64,000 bases of DNA, taken from the NCBI GenBank assembly GCA_964568145.1, contig CAZMOZ010000015.1, forward strand, positions 1 through 64,000, read 5' to 3'. A program made the translations under genes and the position numbers. This document shows, one piece after another, positions 59,774-64,000 of the stretch. Each line of letters starts with the position of its first letter. Positions within the stretch are counted from its first letter, which is position 1. This DNA comes from DSVZ01 sp964568145 (lineage in GTDB: Bacteria > Verrucomicrobiota > Verrucomicrobiia > Limisphaerales > J093). The notes below the pieces were generated by a model, which saw only the letters and a program-made list of their open reading frames with translations, was not told where the DNA came from and searched no databases.

Positions 59774-61572
59774 GGCGATTTCGCCTCCAGTCGCGGGCCC
59801 GCGCCGGGGCCCACGCAGAACAGGTGTTTGACCGAGCGCACGACCATCACGCCGTGCGCCATCGCCGGGCTGGCAAACACGCCTTCGCCCAGTTCAAACC
59901 GCGCAAGCTCCTTCGCCGCGCGGGCCGCCTCGAGCACCGCCACGTGGCCCTTGGTGCCGAACAGATACAGACGGTTGCCCGCAATGGCCGGCGTGGCGTT
60001 GACCTCGAAATCAAGTTCGCGCTCCCACAGCGGCTTGCCGTCCTTGAAATCGTAGCAGGTCACCACGCCATGCGAGAGCACTGTGAAAACCAGCTCGCCG
60101 TTGCTGACCGGACTGGTGATGTCCGGGACGCTTTCGTCGCTTTCCCAGACCAGGTGCGATTTCGTGACCTCGCCCGCGCCGTCCGGCCGCAGCGCGAACA
60201 GGCGGTCGGCGGGACTGGCGGCGAGGAACAGCCCGCCCGCGAAAATCGGCGAGGGCGTGACCTCGCCGGCCAGCAGCTTCGCGCGCCACAACTCCGCGCC
60301 GTCGGGAGCCTGGTAGGCGATGACCCATTCCCCGCCGAGCGTGCCGATCTGCGGCTTGCCGGCCGCCTCGAAGACGATCGGCGTGGCCCAGGACGCGCCC
60401 ACGGGCCGGTTCTTCTGCCACAGTACGCGGCCGCTCGCGCCGTCGAAGGCGTACAGCTTCGAGAGATTTTCCTCCGGCTCGGCCTGGTCGAACTGGACCA
60501 GCAGCCGGCCCTGCCAGGTGGCCAGCGACGTGGCGTGGCCGTACGGGTTGTGCGGGACACCGAGGTTCTTCGACCAGACCGGCGCGCCGTCGAGGCTGAG
60601 GGCCGCCAGGTCGCCGTTGGCGAACAGGACGTACACGCGCCGCCCGTCCGTGGCCATCGTGGAGGCGGCGAAGCCGGTGGACTCGGGAATCTCCGGCGGC
60701 TTGGCGGGCGAGCCCGGCACGTTCACCACCGGGCGTTCCCAGGCTGGCTGGCCCGTGGCCAGATCGAAGGCGAGAACGACCCGGTTGGAAGCGTCGCCGC
60801 CGGCCAGGAACACGCGGTTGCTCCAGATCAGCGGCGAGTTGAACCCCGCCGCGCTGACCGGCGTTTTCCAGCGCACGCCCGCGCCGCCGGCCAGGTCAAA
60901 TTGCAGCGGGAAGACCGCCTCGGGCACGAACGCGTTGCCGGTCGGGCCGAGGAACCGCGGCCAGTTCGCGGCGTACTCGGCCGGCGACGGCAGATCCGCC
61001 GCGTCCTCCTCACCGCGCAATTTGGCCAGCAACTTCTCCACGCCCGCCGGGTCGGCCGGCAGGACGCTCCGGACCGAAAGACCGAGCCAGCCGGCGCCCA
61101 CGACAGCCACCGCCGCCACGGCGGACGTGAGCAGCCGCGCGCGCCGGGCGGTGTCCGCCGCACGCTCCGCAGCGTCCGGGCGCGGCTGCGGCAGGGGCGG
61201 CACGGCGTGAAGGCGGGCCAGCGCCTTGCCCAGCAGCACCAGCAGCACCGCGGCCGCCAGCAGGAACCACGCGCCGAAGCCGTACACCGCCAGCAGCCAG
61301 GCGTGGCGCCGGCGCAAGGTCAGGTCGAGCGCGCGAATCTGTTCCTTGAGCGCCTCGTTCCTGGGCTCGGCCACGAGCTGCTGCTTCAACGCCGCAAGCT
61401 GCGGCGACTTGAGCGGATCGTCGTGGCGCGTGAGCCAGTGAACCGCCAGCAGCGTCGCCACGGCCAGGCCGCAGAACACCGCTACGAGAAGCAGCGTTCG
61501 CGCCAGCGGCCGCGCGACTGCCGGGGGCGGGGCGGCCGGAGCGGGATGGGCGCTGAGGGTTGGGGCGGCCAC
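59770..61572 (-). CDS. Membrane-anchored PQQ-like beta-propeller protein
   Basis: This 600-residue protein has about three hydrophobic segments near the N-terminus (about 25-45, 92-117, 148-168). A WD-like/PQQ-type propeller follows (about 205-590), with units such as VFLAGGDASNRVVLAFDLAT, RRVYVLFANGDLAALSLDGA, NRLYLFGTKGHVAVLEAARA. The PQQ-binding residues are not evident, so this is a PQQ-like fold and not a proven quinoprotein. In this family the propeller lies outside the membrane. The GTG start lies three bases after the NapH-like gene stop, and its own stop overlaps the NuoEF start. Confidence 0.83.
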   Translation of the reverse strand: MAAPTLSAHPAPAAPPPAVARPLARTLLLVAVFCGLAVATLLAVHWLTRHDDPLKSPQLAALKQQLVAEPRNEALKEQIRALDLTLRRRHAWLLAVYGFGAWFLLAAAVLLVLLGKALARLHAVPPLPQPRPDAAERAADTARRARLLTSAVAAVAVVGAGWLGLSVRSVLPADPAGVEKLLAKLRGEEDAADLPSPAEYAANWPRFLGPTGNAFVPEAVFPLQFDLAGGAGVRWKTPVSAAGFNSPLIWSNRVFLAGGDASNRVVLAFDLATGQPAWERPVVNVPGSPAKPPEIPESTGFAASTMATDGRRVYVLFANGDLAALSLDGAPVWSKNLGVPHNPYGHATSLATWQGRLLVQFDQAEPEENLSKLYAFDGASGRVLWQKNRPVGASWATPIVFEAAGKPQIGTLGGEWVIAYQAPDGAELWRAKLLAGEVTPSPIFAGGLFLAASPADRLFALRPDGAGEVTKSHLVWESDESVPDITSPVSNGELVFTVLSHGVVTCYDFKDGKPLWERELDFEVNATPAIAGNRLYLFGTKGHVAVLEAARAAKELARFELGEGVFASPAMAHGVMVVRSVKHLFCVGPGAGPRLEAKSP

Positions 61573-61575
61573 GGC

Positions 61576-62946
61576 TCAAGTGCGGTTACGCGCGGTGGCG
61601 GCGAGGTTGGCGTTGAGGCCCGCCGCCTCCGCGGGCGAGATGAGCCCGCGGCGCACGCGCTCGTTGGGGCAGGAGAGGTAACAGCGACCGCAGGCAAAGC
61701 AGGCGCCGCGGTCGGGCTCAAAATCCGTGCGGGTGGTGCGCAGGGACAGGCTGATGAGCCGCGCGCCGAAGACCAGTCCCACCCAGCCCCCGAACCACCC
61801 GCCCGCGGTGGTGAGCCGGCGGCGGATGTCCGCGGCCCGGGCGATGATCGCCGGCGCTTCGAGTTCGGCGCGGGCCAGCGCGCGGGTTTCCGGGGTGGGC
61901 GCGCCGGGCGGCGCGGCGGGTTTGTCGGGCGCGAGGAATTTCTCCGCCAGCGCCACGGTGGGATGCGCGCGCGCGGCGGGCACGCTCAAGTGCCGGCCCA
62001 CCCAGGCGCCGGCGACCACGAGCAGCGGCAGCGCCACCAGCAGCCAGCCCAGGCGGCGGCGGTCGGGCGCGAGCGCGGCGGGACTGGCCGGCGCGGCCAG
62101 CGGCTCGCGGATCGCGCCGAACGGGCAGGAGTGCTCGCACAGCCGGCAGTGCGTGCAGTAGTCCGGCGTGATCCGCACCCGCCATTTCGAGAACAGCGAG
62201 CCCACCCGCAGCAGCGCCCCGTACGGACACAGGAACCGGCAGAACGGCCGCCCCACAAACATCGAGGTCACCAGAAACGCCCCGCCGAGCGTGAGCATGA
62301 AGAGGCTGCCCGTCATGCGGAACAGCGGCACAAACGGGTCGTAGCGGCAGATGATGAAGCCGACGCCGGTGGCCGCGAAGAGCAGGCCGCCGCCCAGGAA
62401 GATGTACGGCAGCGTGCCGAGGCCCTGTTCGAGCCAGGCCGGCACCTTGACCGGCTTGAGCAGCACCAGGTCCTGCAGCGCGCCGTGCGGGCAGACGGCC
62501 GCGCAAAAGGTGCGGCCGGTGAACAGCGAGAACACCAGCGGCACCAGGAAGAACAGCAGCACGGTCAACGGGATGGCGTAGCTGGGGTTGAACAGGCCGT
62601 AGGCGACGTTCTGCGGCGCGCCGATCGGGCAGATGCAGCCCTCGCGGTAGAAACCAAAGTAGATCAGCGAAAACACCGACAGCGCGGCCAGCCCGCGGCG
62701 GGACCGCTGGCGGTGGACCAGCCAGGCCGCGAGGCCCAGCGCGCCCACCAGGACCGCCAGGTCCATGTATTCCCAGGCCAGCGCGCGCGGCGGGGGCGTG
62801 GTGATGCCCGGCGGCATGACATAATCGCTTTCAAATTCCGGCGGGGGGAAGCGTAGTTCGGCCAGCGCGGAGCCGCCGTGGCCGAGCCACAGCAGCAGCC
62901 CCCCGACGATCAAACTGAGGACCAAACTGCGCCGGGCGGGCTTCAT
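61576..62946 (-). CDS. NapH/CcoG-like membrane ferredoxin
   Basis: This 456-residue membrane protein has multiple hydrophobic segments (LVLSLIVGGLLLWL, LTVLLFFLVPLVFSLF, TLPYIFLGGGLLFAATGVGF). Cys motifs of the NapH/RdxA type are CICPIGAPQN, FCAAVCPHGALQ and FCRFLCPYGALLR. A cytoplasmic 4Fe-4S ferredoxin motif follows, CTHCRLCEHSCPFGAI, and the C-terminus ends with CFACGRCYLSCPNERV. NapH accepts electrons from the quinol pool in nitrate reduction. Here no nitrate reductase lies beside it. The ATG at 62946 overlaps the stop of the Tat ferredoxin gene. Confidence 0.87.
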   Translation of the reverse strand: MKPARRSLVLSLIVGGLLLWLGHGGSALAELRFPPPEFESDYVMPPGITTPPPRALAWEYMDLAVLVGALGLAAWLVHRQRSRRGLAALSVFSLIYFGFYREGCICPIGAPQNVAYGLFNPSYAIPLTVLLFFLVPLVFSLFTGRTFCAAVCPHGALQDLVLLKPVKVPAWLEQGLGTLPYIFLGGGLLFAATGVGFIICRYDPFVPLFRMTGSLFMLTLGGAFLVTSMFVGRPFCRFLCPYGALLRVGSLFSKWRVRITPDYCTHCRLCEHSCPFGAIREPLAAPASPAALAPDRRRLGWLLVALPLLVVAGAWVGRHLSVPAARAHPTVALAEKFLAPDKPAAPPGAPTPETRALARAELEAPAIIARAADIRRRLTTAGGWFGGWVGLVFGARLISLSLRTTRTDFEPDRGACFACGRCYLSCPNERVRRGLISPAEAAGLNANLAATARNRT

Positions 62947-63521
62947 TCGTGGGCGGTCAGCTTGATGATGTACGGCTGGCTGGCCGGGACGCGCCGGAAG
63001 GCGTCGCCGGCGCACACGCGGGCGATCGAACACTCGTTGCAGTTCAGGCAGCGGTCGTGCCGGACCTGCAGGTAAAAGGAGCCGTTGCCAAAGCGCGTGC
63101 AGCCCTCCACGCATTTGGCGCAGCCGATGCACAAATCCTCGTCAATGTTGTACTCGTAGTATGGGTCCTCGATGAACCGCCGCTCGATGGCCGCGGTGGG
63201 ACAGACCTGGTTTTCCGCGCCGGTGTTGAGCGCGTTCGGCTCCGGCACGAAGTAGCCGGTGCACAGGTCGCAGTAGCCGCAGATTGGGTAGCTCTGGACG
63301 CACTTGACGGCGGACGGCTTGAGCACGCAGGCGGTGGCGCAGTTGCCGCAATACACGCAGCGCGCCGGGTCAATCTGCCAGACGTGGCTCTGGTCCTTCG
63401 CGCTGCGCGTGGCCGCCAGACCGAAGATCGCGCCCAGGCCGGTCATCGTGGCCACCCGCGCGCCATCGCGCAGAAACTGGCGCCGGCTCGGCGGGCTCTC
63501 GGATTTCGGCGGGGCGGACAT
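62943..63521 (-). CDS. Tat-exported NapG-like ferredoxin
   Basis: This 192-residue protein carries a twin-arginine leader (PSRRQFLRDGARVATMTG) and is therefore exported folded with its clusters. Four Cys-rich stretches fit about four 4Fe-4S clusters: CVYCGNCATACVLKPS, CVQSYPICGYCDLCTGYF, CIGCAKCVEGCTRF and CLNCNECSIARVCAGDAF. It resembles NapG/DmsB-type periplasmic ferredoxins that work beside NapH-like membrane proteins, as encoded next. It lies nine bases behind the NHL-protein gene. Confidence 0.9.
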   Translation of the reverse strand: MSAPPKSESPPSRRQFLRDGARVATMTGLGAIFGLAATRSAKDQSHVWQIDPARCVYCGNCATACVLKPSAVKCVQSYPICGYCDLCTGYFVPEPNALNTGAENQVCPTAAIERRFIEDPYYEYNIDEDLCIGCAKCVEGCTRFGNGSFYLQVRHDRCLNCNECSIARVCAGDAFRRVPASQPYIIKLTAHE

Positions 63522-63530
63522 GGCGACGAC

Positions 63531-64000
63531 TCAGGCGGCGGACTTGGGCGCCATGACCCGGATTTCCGCGCTGACCGGGTCGAGGATGTAAATGCGCCCC
63601 TGGCGGTCCGCGACGACGTCGAGGCTGATGTTCACGGTCTCGTTCCGGCCATCGCCGCGGCAGGCGCGGAGATTCTCCGGGAAGCTCTCCGCACCGGCGA
63701 CCACGCACTCGAGGTTGCCGTTCACGCCGTACACCTTCACGCGCGGCAGGCCTTTCTCCGCCGTCACGATCCGGCCGTCGGGCAGGATGGCGAGGGCGAT
63801 GGGGTTGCAGCACCCGCAGAAGGCCTCGATGCCCATGCCCGGCTTGCCCCAGAAAAACTCGCGGTCACCCTCGAGTGTGTACGCCTCCACCAGGTGGCGG
63901 CCGGGGTTGTTGACCCGCAGCAGGCCGTCCGGGTGCAACTCCACGTCCAGGTGCGGGCTCGGCAGCACGAAGCCGGGGATGTCGCGGTCCTGGTCCTTTT
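63531..64000 (-). CDS. NHL-type beta-propeller protein, C-terminal part
   Basis: The frame enters from the right edge and no start is visible. The visible 156 residues form propeller strands (VELHPDGLLRVNNPGRHLVE; IALAILPDGRIVTAEKGLPR; VVADRQGRIYILDPVSAEIR) with DREFFWGKPGMG between. A Cys-Gly-Cys-Cys segment (FCGCCNPIALAIL) is unusual for the family and may bind a metal or form a disulfide. The repeat pattern matches the NHL family. It is the first visible gene of the minus-strand electron-transfer operon and could be its sensor or structural component. Confidence 0.8.
   Translation of the reverse strand, partial: KDQDRDIPGFVLPSPHLDVELHPDGLLRVNNPGRHLVEAYTLEGDREFFWGKPGMGIEAFCGCCNPIALAILPDGRIVTAEKGLPRVKVYGVNGNLECVVAGAESFPENLRACRGDGRNETVNISLDVVADRQGRIYILDPVSAEIRVMAPKSAA

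Noticed and set aside
59770..61572. PQQ-dependent alcohol dehydrogenase
   Set aside because: Only the propeller fold is visible; the calcium/PQQ-binding and catalytic Asp residues and a haem domain are not found.
59824..62856. 1,010-codon plus-strand frame
   Set aside because: Antisense to the propeller and NapH-like genes, which carry clear motifs; the frame is a high-GC artefact.

Overview
The window is about 64 kb of GC-rich chromosomal DNA that most resembles Verrucomicrobiota, perhaps the Limisphaerales/Pedosphaera side. This is an inference from gene content. The pointers are: pseudopilin-like proteins with an FTLIELLVVIAIIA leader and an H-X9-DG tail motif, an ECF sigma factor paired with a Ser/Thr kinase-TPR protein, a GloVer-type tandem-repeat fragment, a DUF5107-TPR protein, very long secreted proteins ending in FFRLR-like tails, and intergenic regions full of small palindromic repeats and 7-bp tandem repeats. 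No rRNA, tRNA or CRISPR array was recognised.

Layout. 1-0.9 kb: heptamer array and a pile-up of palindromic repeats over the remnant of a secreted-protein gene. 0.9-13.6 kb: BspA-type LRR protein, kinase plus ECF sigma operon, FHA-adenylate cyclase fusion, sugar-binding lipoprotein, GH127 glycosidase, mazEF-like toxin-antitoxin pair, Gfo/Idh/MocA oxidoreductase. 13.8-23.4 kb: two giant secreted proteins transcribed divergently; the left one is broken by three single-base frameshifts. 23.5-25.3 kb: tight operon of a sterol-desaturase-like membrane protein, a DsrE-like protein and a methyltransferase. 25.7-30.8 kb: a chromate transporter followed by a decayed stretch: an anti-sigma/sigma chimera, the C-terminus of a CzcA-like metal pump, a frameshifted GloVer/Ig gene and an IS630-family element with a nonsense codon in its transposase.

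30.9-34.9 kb: a sugar nucleotidyltransferase overlapping PTS enzyme I, and a URO-D/methyltransferase-family protein. 35.2-40.7 kb: DUF5107-TPR protein with a palindromic repeat inside its coding sequence, then two pseudopilin-like paralogues. 41.0-45.2 kb: DsbD-like reductase, thioredoxin-fold protein and cysteine desulfurase, a thiol/sulfur neighbourhood. 45.3-49.9 kb: dnaN with a perfect DnaA box and a good promoter upstream, a small lipoprotein, ispE, and a CLC-CBS chloride transporter. 50.1-54.7 kb: a 1,517-residue secreted beta-propeller/PA14 protein with five c-type haem motifs.

54.7-64.0 kb (minus strand, running off the right edge): a nearly gapless electron-transfer operon. In transcription order it encodes an NHL beta-propeller protein (partial), a Tat-exported ferredoxin, a NapH-like membrane ferredoxin, a membrane-anchored PQQ-like beta-propeller, a NuoE-NuoF fusion and a 2Fe-2S/GltD/ferredoxin fusion. 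Together they look like a link between an NAD(P)H/flavin module in the cytoplasm and iron-sulfur and propeller proteins at the membrane, with no dehydrogenase catalytic subunit in view. A four-helix-bundle (S23/IVP) gene flanked by inverted 7-bp repeat arrays sits between the last two genes. This operon and the inserted cassette are the best candidates for something undescribed.
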